The translations under genes were made by a program, and so were the position numbers. A stretch of DNA of 64,000 nucleotides from Diplosphaera chodatii. Its lineage: Eukaryota > Chlorophyta > Trebouxiophyceae > Prasiolales > Stichococcaceae. The stretch spans positions 248,001 to 312,000 of the forward strand of contig JAALGY010000018.1 in assembly GCA_032358165.1 (NCBI GenBank), in the 5' to 3' direction. The notes under the pieces were generated by a model, which did no database searches, was not told where the DNA came from, and saw only the letters and a list, made by a program, of their open reading frames with translations. This document shows positions 10,980 through 24,437 of the stretch, one piece after another (the first letter of the stretch is position 1; every line of letters begins with the position of its first letter).

Positions 10980-13416
10980 TCACGCCGCAGTGGCATCGGC
11001 AGCATGCGCTGCAGGGTCGACAAATCGCAGCTGCTCATCGCACACCATGTTGAGGAGCACCGTGAGCATCTCCTGCAGTAGCAGCACCAGCGATACCTGT
11101 GTGAAAGGGTCTGCTAATGGACGCAGTTGTCGGCCATGGACGGAGCAATGCCGGGCGCAGCAGGGGCATCAGTTGGTCGAGCTGAAACCCTGCTTCTGTT
11201 CGCAGCTGCTGCATCTGTAGAGCGTGGTGCTCGCAGTTGGGGACGGGCATGGCAGATGAGTCACACACCTCGTAGGCGACCGCTACGTAGTGCTTGTCGT
11301 CCCAGCGCAGCTGCATGCCCTGCCGCTTGGCCTGCTGCGTCAGCACGCGGGTGTCCCACACCCTCCAGGGGGGCACCTGCGCATCAAACGCTGCTTTGAT
11401 GCTGGCCCATGACTCAAGTACGCTATGAATGATACCCTGCATTGCTGACACTGTGTCACCACGTCCGCATGCTGTGCGTCTGCCTGGGCAGCAACAAGGC
11501 GAGATGTCAGCGACATCCAAGTGAACACATTTAACAGAAAACAAGAGGTCACAGCACACCACCCACCCGGCCAACCTCCTTCAGGTACACCGCGCTGGCC
11601 TTGCCGTACATCTGGTCCACCTCCGGCGTGGAGGTCGAGGTGGTGCTGCGCCACAGCAGCAGCGGCTTCGGCCGGTCCGGCGGCAGCAGCCGCTCCGCCG
11701 CCGCGACTGCCTGCAGGCAGCGATGGCGGCCGCATGAGCATTTCCGACTGGTGACACCTGATGGTAGCGCTCCACAGTGGAGTAGTGTTGCAAGTTGTAG
11801 ACCCTCAAGCCCTCTGGCATCCTCGCAAACGCGGGACCAGTGTCTGGCTGCAGAGTGTGTGCTGACGGCCACTGGCACTGCCTGCCACCTGAGCTTCTGA
11901 GGTCGACCCAGTGCATGCAAACACATGGGCGACCAAAATGACAGCCACCAGCAGCGGGCATGTCCTCACCTCCTGCAGGATGGGCTTCAGATCCATGCGC
12001 TCCTCCAGACCCTTCCGGTTCCACAGCCCCACGTGATACTGGATCCAGCCGCCATCGTGCCGGCTGATCGCAAAGTCCTGCGACGGCAGCAATGTCAGTG
12101 CCCTTGGCACCACCGCGCATTCGCCGCCATGAATGGTGGGAGACAGCAGCTGCATTGGGCTGTCCAGCTGAAGCTTCATGAAGCAGTCACGGACGGCACC
12201 TGGACCGCTGCCCTCAGCGCCGGCAGAGACTCTTCCCTGTAGCCGGGCCCAATGAACTTGAAGGAGGCCGACAGGTAGCCGCTGCCGCCGCTGCCGCCGC
12301 TGTCACCGCTGCTGCCGTTGCCATTGCTGCTAGCTGCTGTGAGCGGGTCCCCCCGCACGGGAAACGACTCCAGGTGGAACACCCGCTCCTCCTTCACGTT
12401 GCGTTCGCAGTCGCACGACTCCCAGGCGCGCGCGTTGCTGGCGTTGCTGAACAGCTCGGACGTGTACTTGTACATGCGCGGCCTGCGCAATTGGACGTCC
12501 GTCGCTCCTTGTGGAGGCGCACAGTTACAGGCTGCAGTCAGGGGCGCACCTTAGAGGAGGGGTTCCGCAGGCGGCAGGATGGAGCACACATGTACCATGT
12601 GGCAGTTCAGTAGTTCGGCGCTCGGTGCTGCAGCAGCGTCAAACAGGGGACAGAGCAGCCGCCAGGGCCGCACCAGACATCGGGGCCGGGCTTGGCGACG
12701 GTGAACTCGCGCCCGATGACGACTGACTTTCCGCCCTTCTGCCCGCCGTAGCGCTCTGGCCACTGCTCGCGGCTGAGGAAGTGCACCAGCATGGAGTAGA
12801 TGTACCGCGTGATGCTGTCGCCGATGAAGACCAGCTTCTTGCGGTTCAGGCACTGCCGCGCCTGCGCCGCCGTCAGCCTGCGCAGCCGGCAGCGGTCCGG
12901 CTCCCAGCTGCGCTTCCATGCCGGGGTGTCAGCCTTGCCCTGCCGCTTGGAGGACTGATCGGAGAATGTCCAGCGACATCTGCTGACACTGCTCAGTGCT
13001 TCGGGTGTGTGTGTTCAGGGCCGCAGAACCGCTGCGCTGCACCTGTAGTGATTGTCCGCGGCTTTGTACCACTTGCCAGCGCGGTCCCAGCCGCTGGGGC
13101 CGTCCGGCGTGCACGCGGGGCGTGCCGCTATCTCTTCGGCGTCCCTCTGGAGCACCTTGCACGTCGGCTCCGCTGGCACGCAGATGACCCTGTAGTATTT
13201 GCTGCGCTCAAAGCTGGTGTTCCCATATGGCGCATGCGCTGGCTGCGCTGAAACCAGGTGTGAGTCGTCAACAGAGTCGATGTAACTGATGGGCTGCACT
13301 GTGGGGCGCTGATGGACCCAGGTCGTCGCGATCAGATCCCTGTTGAAGGTTGTCAAGCAGGTCAGGATCAGCAGCACAGTCGCCACCACGGGAGCCGACG
13401 AGCAGCCACTGAGCAT
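10980..13416 (-). CDS. PC-esterase/TBL-like membrane-anchored protein, copy 1
   Basis: Seven exons (13043-13416, 12674-12907, 12200-12482, 11970-12077, 11576-11710, 11269-11376, 10980-11072) close in frame to 444 residues. The N terminus starts MLSGC followed by a hydrophobic stretch (about residues 8-25), a probable signal anchor, so the rest should face the ER/Golgi lumen. Then come a Cys-rich stem, CRLRRLTAAQARQCLNRKKL, the block FIGDSITRYIY with the GDS nucleophile motif of the PMR5/TBL/Cas1p esterase superfamily (about residue 165), and near the C terminus RWDDKHY, which supplies the matching DxxH dyad. Plant TBL relatives O-acetylate cell-wall polysaccharides. That activity is inference here. 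A Gly/Ser/Asn linker (about 12255-12345) is absent from copy 2. Its tandem partner lies upstream. Confidence 0.8.
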
Positions 13417-14108
13417 GCCGCCAGACCAAGCGACGTGATGTATCACATGGTGCAAGCAGACCTGTCGTTGTCCGTCACAGAAGCAAGGTGCGTTTCATGA
13501 GCCAGTCAGTGCTGTGATGACCAATGGATGCTGTACGGGTGGTGGTAATGCTCAGTGGTTCCGTACTGCAACCTGCTGCCCAAAATGTGTGAGCCCTGCT
13601 CTTGCGTCGTCGTCCACAGCCGTACACGAGTGACTGTGAAGCATGCCAGCGGTGGCTGGTGTCCTGCTCCAACATTGATGAAAGATTGCAGCTTAGCAAT
13701 TCTATGCATGTGTGTTGCTACAGCATTGCACCAGACAGCATGGTGGTGCATGTAAGAAACCAACTGCACCAGTGAAGGCTGCGGCGCACTCAGGGGTTAC
13801 AGAGGCCTGGCTGTGGCGGACACTCGACGAAAACCAGAACAGTGTCATAAAACATGGCATTGGTAATCAAAACAACCCCCAAACTCTTCAGCTCACTTGA
13901 CAGATGCTTCAGGCTCCTGGGCAATGCTTCAGGGATGGCACTGCTATCACTGGCGCACTTCTCTAGATACACTCCAGCCACTAAATGTCACCAGACTGCC
14001 TCTCGAGCCTTGTCAAACTTCAGTTTGCAACGAAATCAAATCTGCAGTTTCGGGACGGTTGGAGCTGTCCCAATAGCTATATATAGCGTGTCGACCTGCC
14101 ACTGCTCA
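13417..14108. other. Intergenic between the tandem PC-esterase genes
   Basis: Should contain the copy-1 promoter and the copy-2 3' end. TGTAA on the minus strand at 13797-13801 is a candidate copy-2 poly(A) signal. A palindromic TATA-like CTATATATAG lies at about 14078-14089, next to the copy-2 stop. No exon seen. Confidence 0.4.
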
Positions 14109-16053
14109 TCATGCTTCGGCTGCTGCCTCGGGTGCCTGGCCCACGAACTGGAGGTCCGCGTCGCACAGCATGTTCAGCAGGAGGTTGCACATCTCCTGCA
14201 GCCAGAGAGAACCTCCTCAGTTCCACCACCGTACCACCGGCAGCACGGCGATGTGACAGCAGCGCTGCCAAGCTGTCGCCAACGGCTGTGAGCGTCGACA
14301 GGCAAATGCCTGCATTTGCAACGACCCCACTGCGCAGAATGGGAATGCGCACCTCATAGGCGACGGCCAGGTAGTGCTTGTCGTCCCACCGCAGCCGCAT
14401 GCCCTGCCGCTCCGCCTGCTGCGTGAGGGCCCGCACGTCCCACAGCCGCCAGGGCGGCACCGCCACCGCCTCGCGCTTGTAGACCTCGCTGGCTGCGCCG
14501 TACATCGCATCCTGCTTCGGCGTAGAGGTCGAGGTGGTGCTGCGCCACAGCAGCAGCGGCTTCGGGCCGGCCGCCGGAAGCAGCTGCTGCATCGCTGAGA
14601 CCGCCTGCACGCATAACATTCTACGGATTTACATCAGTGCTGCCAGGCCATGCTGCTTTCCAGATCCTTTGTGTGTTGATGTGCACGCCACCTCATGTGC
14701 AGGTACACGCGCGAGCGGCAGCATTATTTCCCTCACACCTCCTGCAGGATCGGCTGAAGGTCCACCCGCTCGCCGAGTCCCTTGCGGTTCCACAGCCCCA
14801 CATGATACTGAACCCATCCGCCGTCGTGCCCGCTGACCCCGAAGTCCTGCGCAGGAGCCACAGCGAAATGAGCCTGTTTCGACCTGCGCCATGTTGCAGC
14901 GGGCCTGGCATGCACAGCAAAACGGCATGCACAGGGGCCGAGTCCAGTGGCACCTGCACGGCTGCTCTGAGCGCGGGCACCGACTCGTTGAGGAAGTTCG
15001 GGCCGATGAACTTGAAGGACGCTGACAGGAATGCGCTGCTGGGCTGGCCGGGCACCGCAAAGGAATCCATGTGAAACACCCGCTCCTCCTTCACGTTGCG
15101 CTCGCAGTCGCACGACTCCCAGGCGCGCGCGTTGCTGGCGCTGCTGAACAGCTTGGAGGTGTAGTTGTACATGCGTGGCCTGCACAGGGCGTGCATCCAG
15201 CCGGTGGACAAGCAGCTGGTGGGTTAATGTCTGCTGTCAGACCCTTCTCAGCAGCTGCCAGCAGAAGCAGCCTGCGTGCGACCCAGCTACATTTTGAAAA
15301 AGGCGCACCAGATGTCTGGGGTCGTCTTGCCATGCACAAACTCGCGCCCGATGACGACTGACTTGCCCCCCTTCTGCCCGCCGTAGCGCTCCGGCCACAC
15401 CTCGCGGCTGAGGAAGTGCACCAGCGTGGAGTAGATGTACCGCGTGATGCTGTCGCCGATGAATACCAGCTTCTTGCGGTTCAGGCACTGCCGCGCCTGC
15501 GGCGCCGTCAGCCTCCGCAGCCGGCAGCGGTCCGGCTCCCAGCTGCAGGCACAGGAGCCATGGTCATCGAGCCCGTACAACACTCAGACATTTGGAATCA
15601 CCATACTAAGCTCGTCATGCATGCTAAGCTGTGCTTGGTGCTGTTATCACAGCGCAGCAGTCTAGCTGTCCAGGCATGATTCACCAACAGGCCGCACCCG
15701 TAATGGCCTTCTGCATCGATGTACCAGCTGCCTGCGCCATCCCAGCCGTTCAACAACTCATTAGTGCATGCTGGTCTTGACGCCAGCTCGCTTTCGTTCC
15801 TGTGCCCCACCCTGCATCCGTTTTCTGGCGTGCACAGCCCGTTGTAGTATTTGCTACGCCGGAAGTCCTCGTCCACGTAAGGCGCATGCAGTTGGGCCGG
15901 ATCTGCCTCCCTCGTAGCGTTGAAGACGATAGCTGCAGGGTGTGTCGCCAATAAGCCGTTGATGCTGTGCCTATTCAGTGCTGTGCTGGCGCAACCGACT
16001 AGGAAGAGAACCGCCGACGCCAGCAGCGGAACATGCGCGCAGCCGGAGAGCAT
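14109..16053 (-). CDS. PC-esterase/TBL-like membrane-anchored protein, copy 2
   Basis: Six exons (15698-16053, 15309-15542, 14954-15179, 14739-14846, 14353-14604, 14109-14195) close in frame to 420 residues. It starts MLSGCAHVPLLASAVLFLVG, a type II signal anchor like copy 1. The GDS block is FIGDSITRYIYSTLVHFLSR and the C-terminal dyad is RWDDKHYLAV. The ends match copy 1 (C-terminal LLLNMLCDADLQFVGQAPEA versus VLLNMVCDEQLRFVDPAAHA), so the pair arose by tandem duplication. Exon phases are shared. However, the single exon 14353-14604 corresponds to two exons in copy 1, so an intron was gained in copy 1 or lost here. The central linker before SAFLSASFKFIGP is much shorter. Expected to be a Golgi or ER esterase/acyltransferase acting on glycans; substrate unknown. 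Confidence 0.8.
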
Positions 16054-16732
16054 GCTTACACTACCATTTCATACTACGTGTCATGTGCATACGCCAAGCA
16101 GAACGCCAGCGCGGTCGTGCACCGTTGACCATGGGCCTGTCAGACCGGTCTGACAAATTATGTCAAGGGGTTGTACTGACCTGGAGGATTGCGGACAGCC
16201 TCGGTCTGACCCCTCGGGGTTGCCAGATCAGGTATCACCATGGCGTGGATTTGCTCTGTAACACTTCACTGGTGGGCTTGCTTCCGCTTTGCATGCTACC
16301 TGCTACCTGCTGAACGACGTCAACAGCTCACATGCCTAGTCAAGCTGACAACCAACATCTTGTGACAGTTCTGACGTTCCCACGTTGCCCGGCATCACGG
16401 TACCGGTGTACAGCCCCTGCGGCCTGGCAGTATGCCCTCAAGGTTGGGCTCACTGCCCTTTAAGGTCAGGCCTATGGATGTGGCCCATGTGGTGGGATGT
16501 GGTCGCTGAAACTCGCAGTCCCGCCGGTGCAAGCTGCCAGGACCAACAGCTTCACTCACAAGCACCCAGGCAGACGCCCACACCCCGCTCTGCCGCCCCC
16601 GCCCGCCGCGGCCGGCTGAAGGGCAGCCGCCACAACACCCTACGTGCGCTGCTGCCCTGAGAGCGTCGTGCACTGAAGAGCTGCTGCCCGCGGCGGCGGC
16701 AGGCGCACTGCCAACCCAGGCACACGGCGAAG

Positions 16733-19700
16733 CTAGGCGCTGCCGGCGGCGGCGGCCAGCTGCGGGGCGGCCGCCAGCACGGCGCCGGCGCACTGTCGCC
16801 CAGACAGCGTCGCGCCCTCCATGGAATCTATGTAGTCCTGCTTCGTGTAGCTGCCCGCCAGGAAGAAGTTGGGCACCGGCGTCTTCTGGTCTGGCCTGAA
16901 CGGGTCCAGCCCTGGGGCCTCGCGGTAGAGGCTCTGCTGGATCTTCACGATGGAGTGCCACGTCATCTCCAGGCCGCGCGCTGAGGGGAACAGCTTGCGC
17001 ACCTGCGGACACCGTTTGGTACTGTCAACCACAGCAGCAAGCAGCAATCTGCCCATACTGAGGGCTGGCAAAGACTCAGATTGCTGCGCCAAAGCACAGG
17101 CAGATGGGCTACACCACAGCAACAGGAAGCGCACCTGCTGGTCGACCTTGGCTGCGATGGCCTCATTGGTCAGCGGCATGTACGCGTCTGCCGGCGTCAG
17201 CACGCACTGCATGAGCGAGCCCTGGCCCTCCCTGTAGTAGTCCTGCAGCATGAACATCTCACTCGCCTTAGGCCATGGAGCTGTGGCCTTCGTGCAGCAG
17301 GCCAGCGCAAGCTGCAACTCGCTGAGCGCTTGGTCTCTGGTGCCAAGCGATCATGTCTGAGCTGGTACCACCAGCAGCTGTGCCACTGTGCCACCGTGCC
17401 ACCGACGGTCTAGACCCTAAGCCTTACCGGCAGGCGATATGCTTGACTCACCACTGGGGAGGTCAGCGCCAGGTCGGCGAAGCAGGAGAAGTCCGCGTCG
17501 GCGCTGTACAGCAGGTTGTCCAGGCCCCGAGCTGGGTCGCCGTTGCCGGCGCGCTGTGCCTGCTGGTGCCGGTGCTCCGGATCCTGCACATATACACGAA
17601 GCACGCTGGTCCTGATGAAATACAATCACCAAGATTGGGAAATTAGACATCCTATATGCGCTGGCAGCCAGGCTCACAGCTGCGCATGGCCCTGCGGAGC
17701 CCTGGGTGGCTTTATTGGAACTGGCAGGGTGTATACCAACGTGTCAGCTGGCAGCAGAGCCACAGAGCGCTGGAAAGGGTCATTACTGAGTGCTTGCATG
17801 CACTGCAGCACGCCGCAGGGCACCCACGCCCAGCTCCAGGCGCTGCCGGCTGAAGCACAGGCGAAGCAGGGTTGTACAGGTTCTCACCTGCATCTCCGTC
17901 ACCCAGCCGTTGTACCGCAGCTGCACGGTGATGACGGGCACGCCGACCAGCTTCCAGATGTTGTCGAAGGACTCCATGTTGCGCCACCCCTGCAGCACAG
18001 CATCAGCACCGCTGTTGAGACGCTGGTGTGCTGCCATTCCCACCTGTCCCACTTGTCACCTGACAACCATGTTCGCTCCTGACGGGTGACTGCATCTCGT
18101 CCGCTGCACCTGCAGACCGACCAGCATCGGGACCAGCCATAGCAGACTGTAGCGTGGACGTATGGCTCGTGACAGCCCCTGCAGCAGGAGTTGGATTTGT
18201 GCAACAGATTTGGGAGGGCACCTGCGGTATGAGCTTCTTGGCGCCCGGCACGTCCAGCGCTGCGATGTACGCGTCCGCCTTCACGATGCGCTCATGCCCC
18301 GCCCGGCTCATGCGCAGGCCGCTCACAACTGGCAGCCCATCCGGACCGTCCTCGTACATCACCTCCCTGTGAAGCGCCAGACAGCATGTGAGCAGTCGGG
18401 CGTCAGGCAGCAGAGCGGATGCGCTGTGGTCACACGCGGCTGACTGTTCAAGTCGTGGGACCGCCTGTGCACTGAGGGCGACAACCTCTTGACTGCAGCT
18501 GCAGATGCCTACTGATGCTGATGCACCAGCAGCCACAGCGCCTCCGGGTTCTGTGCAGCCCCATGCATGATCACCTGCAGCCCCAGCGGATGTGCAGGCG
18601 GCCACCCTTGGCCTCGACATAGTCGGTGATGGGCTTCAACAGCCGCTCCGCCGGCGAGCCGTTGAGCATGCGCAGCTTTGACGCGTCCGTCTTGGTCGCG
18701 AAGAATTGGAAGATGGTGAGCATGCAGCGCGCGGAGATGTCCTCGCAGTCCAGGAAGCCCAGCGCGTACGCTGCAGCAGCACCAACATTTGATTTGAGTC
18801 AGCAATGTAGCAACGTTTGCAGGGAGGTTGGCTGCGCCTTCGCTGCACGAAACTGTTGGCAGTCATCTGGCTGGCTCGTCCGGCAGAGCCTCGCCTGCAG
18901 CATGCCAGTGCCAGTACATCATGCTACCCTGGCAGCAAAACAGCTTCCTGCTGTGGCATGCCTGCGGCAATGCATGGGAGTTTGGCGATGGCCACAGGAA
19001 ACATGTGCAGCGCGCGGCTTAGCAACCCCCATGTGTGGATGTGCGCACACAGCTGTGAGCTTCAGAAAGCGACATGCGCTCAACCCTCTACACCAGACGC
19101 TATCTGCTGATGCCCTTACCGATGGGGTCCCACATCCGGTCAATGGCGGCCTGGTTGCCGCCGTGGCCCCGGAACCAGTCCGCAAAGGAGATGTTGTCCA
19201 GCTTCCGCACGTCCGCCATGCCGCCCTCCGGATCAATGAGCGCACGCACGATTGGCGAGGTGCCCAGCGCCAGCGAGTTGCGCACCTGTCACAATCGGCG
19301 TCAAGGCGAAGTCAGGTCGGGAGCCCATGAAGATGCACAGGTGTTGCCTTCAGGGTGCCGTTCAACCTTTGTACTGTCCCAGTCTTGCCATGTTGTTTCC
19401 ACCGACTGCATCTCTGTGGCTGATTGCGTTTGAGTCCCATTGCTGACAGGCGTTTACCGAATGACTGGCCAACTGCCATGTGGCCCTGCGTACCTTGTCT
19501 GTAACTGTCAGCTGCGGGGTGGTGAAGAATGCCTTCAAGCCTGCACACAAGAGCGCACCAGTGTTAGTCGTGCTGCATGCCTAGTGTTGACGGCTGCAAA
19601 GGCCAGTACAGGCAGCAGTGTGCAATGCACAAACAGCAGAGCAAAGTCAGCGATGAAGGGTTTGTTCTCTCACCGTGGAAGGGCGCCCCAATCTTGACGC

Positions 19701-20778
19701 CGTTGACGTCGAACCGGAAGTCCAGCTCCCGCACGTCGCCGCCGGTGTTGCAGAAGGTGTGCGTGTGCTCCTTGATCAGCAGGTTCTCAAGCACGCCGCA
19801 CTTCCGCATCAGCCGGAACAAGTTGTGGTAGCACCTGCGGCGAGCAGGCGACCCTGTCGGACTGACCATTGTGGGGTGCAGCAGCGCATCCGCCAGCAGG
19901 CGATGCTGCTGGGATGTGCCAGCGCAGCCAGCATGTCAGTTGACATGCATGCTGGGCAGTGCAAGCAGCTCCAGCGTACGGCGCTTCAACATGTGACAGC
20001 GTCCGTGCAGACGGAGGAGCACAGCTGGGCCTAATGGCAATGCTGCAGTCGGTCCTCACCCGAAGAACACGTGCAGGCCCATCTCCACGTGGTTGCCGCT
20101 GCGGTCCTTATAGGAGGCGACCTTGCCGCCGATGAACGGCCGCTGCTCGTAGATGTCCACCTCGTAGCCCTGGTCCAGCAGCTCCACCGCCGTGGACAGC
20201 CCCGCCAGCCCGCCGCCCACAATCGCCACCTTGAGCTTGGGGGCGCCCTGCACACCGCCAAGCTCAGGGTTACAGGTTGTGACCATCCATCAAACCGCAG
20301 AAATCCGCAGGTGCGACCAGAAATGACAGCGTTAGAGGGTGGAAGGGTACGAACCTTGTTGTGCACTCAGTCAAGTCAGATGCTGCGTCCGCAGGTCAGC
20401 ACATCGTGCATCAATGGGGCCAGCACAGCTGGCACAACTCACCGGCGCGGGCTTTCCTGGCTCCGCTGGGTACAGCGACCGCAGCGGCGCGTCCTTCAGA
20501 CCGACGTCCTGCTGCCGCGGCGCCGGGGGCGCCGCCACCGCCGTTGCTGCATCACAACAGGGTATGCGCTTGTAGGAAAATGATTACATGGCCATGCACA
20601 GAGTTTTCTGTATACCGAGGGCTACTGAGCGGAGCGAACCAGACACACCGTGTGTGGTGCATTGCTTCCGTGCTGCTGCCGCGTGTGCTGCCCTGAACGG
20701 CAGGCGGTGCCGCGGCCGGCTCTGAACGTGCTCCCAGCACGCCGCCGGCAGGCCACCCGGCAGCGCCTGGCTGTGCAT
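16733..20778 (-). CDS. ZDS: Zeta-carotene desaturase, plastid
   Basis: ZDS converts 9,9'-di-cis-zeta-carotene to prolycopene in the plastid, passing electrons to plastoquinone. About a dozen exons match the family from end to end. They carry [20 protein letters not shown] (dinucleotide-binding fold), [204 protein letters not shown] and the C-terminal [20 protein letters not shown]. The stop is at 16733. The first exons are uncertain. A start at 20778 (MHSQALPGG, then basic and Ala-rich) looks like a transit peptide, but its junction with the exon ending [14 protein letters not shown] is unproven. It is divergent from the TPT gene, with 697 bp between starts. Confidence 0.93.
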
Positions 20779-21475
20779 GTTGCTGCTTGCTGGGAGGGTC
20801 AGTCGATGCAGCCTCTCAAACACACGGAACGACGGAACTGCACCCCAGCTGTATGAGCACAGCAGACCGATGCTCGTGTGATGTAGGTCGACTCGCTGGT
20901 ATCTGGTCAAATGCACGTTAGGTCTCTATCAACGCAATCCAAGTTTATCGTGGTTGGTGATAAAGCAGTAAGCAAGCAGAGGGACAAGCACTTGTATGCC
21001 AGCAGCGCAAATTGATGTGTGGATCAGGCCGGCTGCCACGCTGTGTGCTGCTGCAGGGCAGGGTTATATTAGGGACCGCGAGCTAATCACGTTGTGTGGT
21101 CCCGAGATCGGTCCGCTGAGCAGTGACTACTTTGTGTCCCCTTCAAGTGCTCCCAGCACAATCTGGCTGGCCTTGCACATCATACTGTGATTGTGTTCCT
21201 GCGACATCCTATACACGGCTGTTGGGGGCAAACCTTGCGGCTGGTCATCTCGTGCCTGTGGCACAACGCGATGTGATCAGGAACATCTGGGTCGCTCAAC
21301 GGACCAGTACCTCACGCTTGCAAACTAGTATCACCTTGCGTCAGCTTCAAAGGACATCCGGTGCTGGTGCACGCGCGCTGAGGCGCTGAGGCAGCATGCA
21401 AGACTGCACATGCTAATTGGTCCTGCACGCTGCTAAGCCCTCTGCGCAGACGTTGCCTTGGGTGCGCCCAGCACC
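20779..21475. promoter_or_regulatory. Shared upstream region of ZDS and TPT
   Basis: A 697-bp divergent spacer that must carry both promoters unless the ZDS first exon lies further up. I see no exon and no clear TATA box. AT-richer words such as GGTTATATTAGGG (about 21060) stand out weakly. Confidence 0.4.
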
Positions 21476-24108
21476 ATGGTCAACCCGCGAGTGTTGAAAG
21501 AGGTGCGATCAGACGTCTAGCTCCCTAGAACGCCATCTTCCATTGCAGATCCCACCACTGGAGCTTGCAAGCCCGCCATGCATGTCCGCTTTCAGCATCC
21601 TGCCGATCTGCCTGTGCAGGTCCTTCGCAGCTACTCATACGTGGTGCTATGGATGTCCATCTCCATCAGCGTCATTCTCTTCAACAAATGGCTGCTGGCA
21701 TTCTCGGGCTTCCCATACCCCATCGCGCTGACGTCCTGGCATATGTTCTTCTGCTCAACGATCGGCTTCCTGTGCGTGCGCGTCTTCAAGGTCGTCAAAT
21801 CCCACAACATGACGGCCCACACGTACACGCGGCGTGTGCTGCCCATCGGTGAGCCGACTGCAAGGCAACATGCAATATTGGCTCGAGTACAGCTTTGCAA
21901 CTGTCTGCGCGGCATGATTCTGCCTGAATGAACAAGTATCATCATTCACGTCATCCTTGTCTCTGCAGGGCTGCTGTACGCGGCCAGCCTTTGGCTGTCC
22001 AACGCCTCGTATCTGTACCTGTCGGTGTCATTCATCCAGATGACAAAGTCGCTGATGCCAGGCTTGGTGTATGCTTCGGGAGTCATGCTGGGCACCGAGA
22101 AGTTCTCGACCTCGGTGAGTCTGGCAACCCTGCACCACTTCCTTTTTAAAATGCATGACAACGAATCAGGAGTCTATGCAAGCGCTGAAGGCAAGTCTGC
22201 GATGGCCTGACAACGCAACTCCTGTCCGTAGGTGACGGCAAACATGCTGCTGATTGCCTTTGGCGTCTTGGTGTGCGCCTTTGGCGAACTGAACCTCGTG
22301 GTCAAGGGCCTGCTCACCCAGCTGGCAGCACTGGTGTTTGAGGTGGGTACTACGCACCTGCTTTGGCCCCCAGCTGGCTGCATACACGTTGGGCTTGACC
22401 GTGCAGCTCTGCTCAGCCGATTGGAGGCCTGGAAGAAGGCCCTGCATCTGCTGGGGGATTAGAATATGCCACTGCCCATGGCCCATGGCTGGCTACACCT
22501 GCCTGCTGCAGGCCGCGAGGCTGACGCTTGTGCAGATCCTGATCAACAGTCAGGGCCTGAACATGAACCCGCTGCAGAGCCTGTACTACATCTCGCCCGC
22601 CTGCCTGGTCTGCCTGGCGGTGCCTCTGGGTGAGCCCCTGGTCGAGCATTCAGACATGTGGTCAGCATGCTGGGTGAGATGCTGGCGCCACTGCGCCCTC
22701 TGCCTGCAGAGTACAGGAGGCAGTCAGGATACCGATGGCAGCAACCCATCGCAAGTCATTTATAGACAACATACCTGATCATCAGCGTCAGAGCTTTGGC
22801 TGCTGCGTCGCAGCAGCTGAGCGGAGTGTCTGTTTGACGCAGTGCTGGTGGAGGTCGGGCCGATACTGGCGGACACAACGCTGAAGTTCTACCCGGCGGT
22901 GTTCCTGGCCAACGCCCTGGCAGCATTCGTGCTCAACCTGGTACGTTCAGTAACGCTGCTGCATGTCAGACTTCCAACCGCAGGGCAGCGCCAGAGGCAT
23001 GCATGCTGCCATCCTTGTGCAGGCTGCATGTTGCTGCGTTACTGTATGCCGAGCTTCAGGAGCTGGCGTGTCATACATGGTGACACCATTTGTGGACAGC
23101 CGTCATGACATGGGTGCAGGCGGTGTTCCTGCTGATTGGCAAGACATCGGCGCTGACAATGAACATTGCCGGCGTCATCAAGGACTGGATGCTCATCTTC
23201 TTCTCCTTCTCGCTGTTCCATGCGCCAGTCACCAAGCTCAACCTGACCGGCTACGCCTTCTGCTGTTCCGGTGGGTTCGCTCCCTGGCCAGCTTCTTGGC
23301 ATCCGACCGAAGAACACCATCTTTTTGCACACGCTGCACATCAAGCATCTGGACCAAGTGCATTGACTTCGAGCATCACGTGAAAGGGAGCAGGGAAGCA
23401 AGTTCGTCTCGCTGCTCGTGCAGGCGTGGCAATCTACAATTACCACAAGCTGCAGATGATCCGCGCCAAGGCCAAGCTCGCTGGCTCGAAGGACGCTGAG
23501 AAGGGCGGCAGGTGCGTGCATCATTTTCGTAATAAAACCTCCTGTCAAGATGGCCGATTGCTGCAAAGCCACGGGGGCCAATACCATGCAATGGGTGGCG
23601 ATGACCGCAGTCAAGGCGCTGTGTCACAATCATGCAGTGCAAAGGGCAGCACTGGCAGCGCAGGCCGAAACGAGCCACTGGTGTGTGCCCTGCAGCTGAC
23701 AGTTTTACTGGTTGCCACATATTGCAGCTCGGCGCCGACGCCAGACTCGAGGCCCGACACCAGCGTGGTGTCGGCCAAGGAGACCGCGACGCTGCTGTCA
23801 TCGAGCGGCCCCAACGGGCAGGCGGGCGGCTACCAGGGCGGCAGCTACAGGTGGGTGCTGCACCTGCACGCGAGCCCCGCTGCAGGATCTGCGCTGCATT
23901 TGCAATCTGCACCTTGCTCAGGGTGCATCGCAGGATGCGTTGCAGTGTGCACTCCAGCTATCAGGCCTGGACCAGTCACGATGTGGATGCATGCTGCAGG
24001 TCGAAGGAGGACATCCTGTCGCAGATTCGGGACCTGCAGAGCGAGATGGCCACGATCGAGAATGGGCGCAATGTGAACAGCGCTGACGTGTCCAACAAGT
24101 CCAACTAG
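21476..24108 (+). CDS. Triose-phosphate-translocator-family sugar/nucleotide-sugar transporter
   Basis: Ten exons close exactly in frame (21476-21502, 21620-21848, 21969-22114, 22232-22342, 22512-22629, 22843-22940, 23120-23270, 23424-23511, 23728-23850, 24000-24108) to 399 residues. The first coding exon is only 27 bases (MVNPRVLKE). The protein is almost entirely hydrophobic segments of the drug/metabolite transporter fold, including [60 protein letters not shown] and [15 protein letters not shown]. It ends with a hydrophilic tail, Ser/Thr-rich then a short coiled coil ([16 protein letters not shown]). It resembles the plant 'probable sugar phosphate/phosphate translocator' group. There is no plastid transit peptide, so Golgi or ER is more likely than the plastid envelope. 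Substrate is not predictable. Confidence 0.88.
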
Positions 24109-24437
24109 TGGCCTTGCGCTGCGCGCACGTCCGCGCCGCTCTCTGTTTAGCATTCATCTTGTTGGTTTCTGCGATCGGTTGCTGCACCTCATTGGGCCAG
24201 CCAGGCAAAGCCTGTTGCCATGTCAATCAAAGTATCCAGTCAGGCGCCACGCCAGCAGGAAATATCTCCCGCCACCCTCTAGGGTTTGAGCTGCGGCCCA
24301 GCGCTCCTGGGCCCGGATCTCACACGCCCAGCCCCTTTCCCACCTTTCGCTGGCGTCTGCGCGCGACATGTGAGCGCTGCGCGACCCATTCATCGGCCGT
24401 CATACGTAGAGCAGTCAGGCAGTGACAGTCGCTGACA

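Noticed and set aside
20584..20916. 110-codon minus-strand frame as the full ZDS first exon
   Set aside because: Only its inner part from 20778 looks like a transit peptide. The upstream residues have no support, so I kept the shorter start with low certainty.
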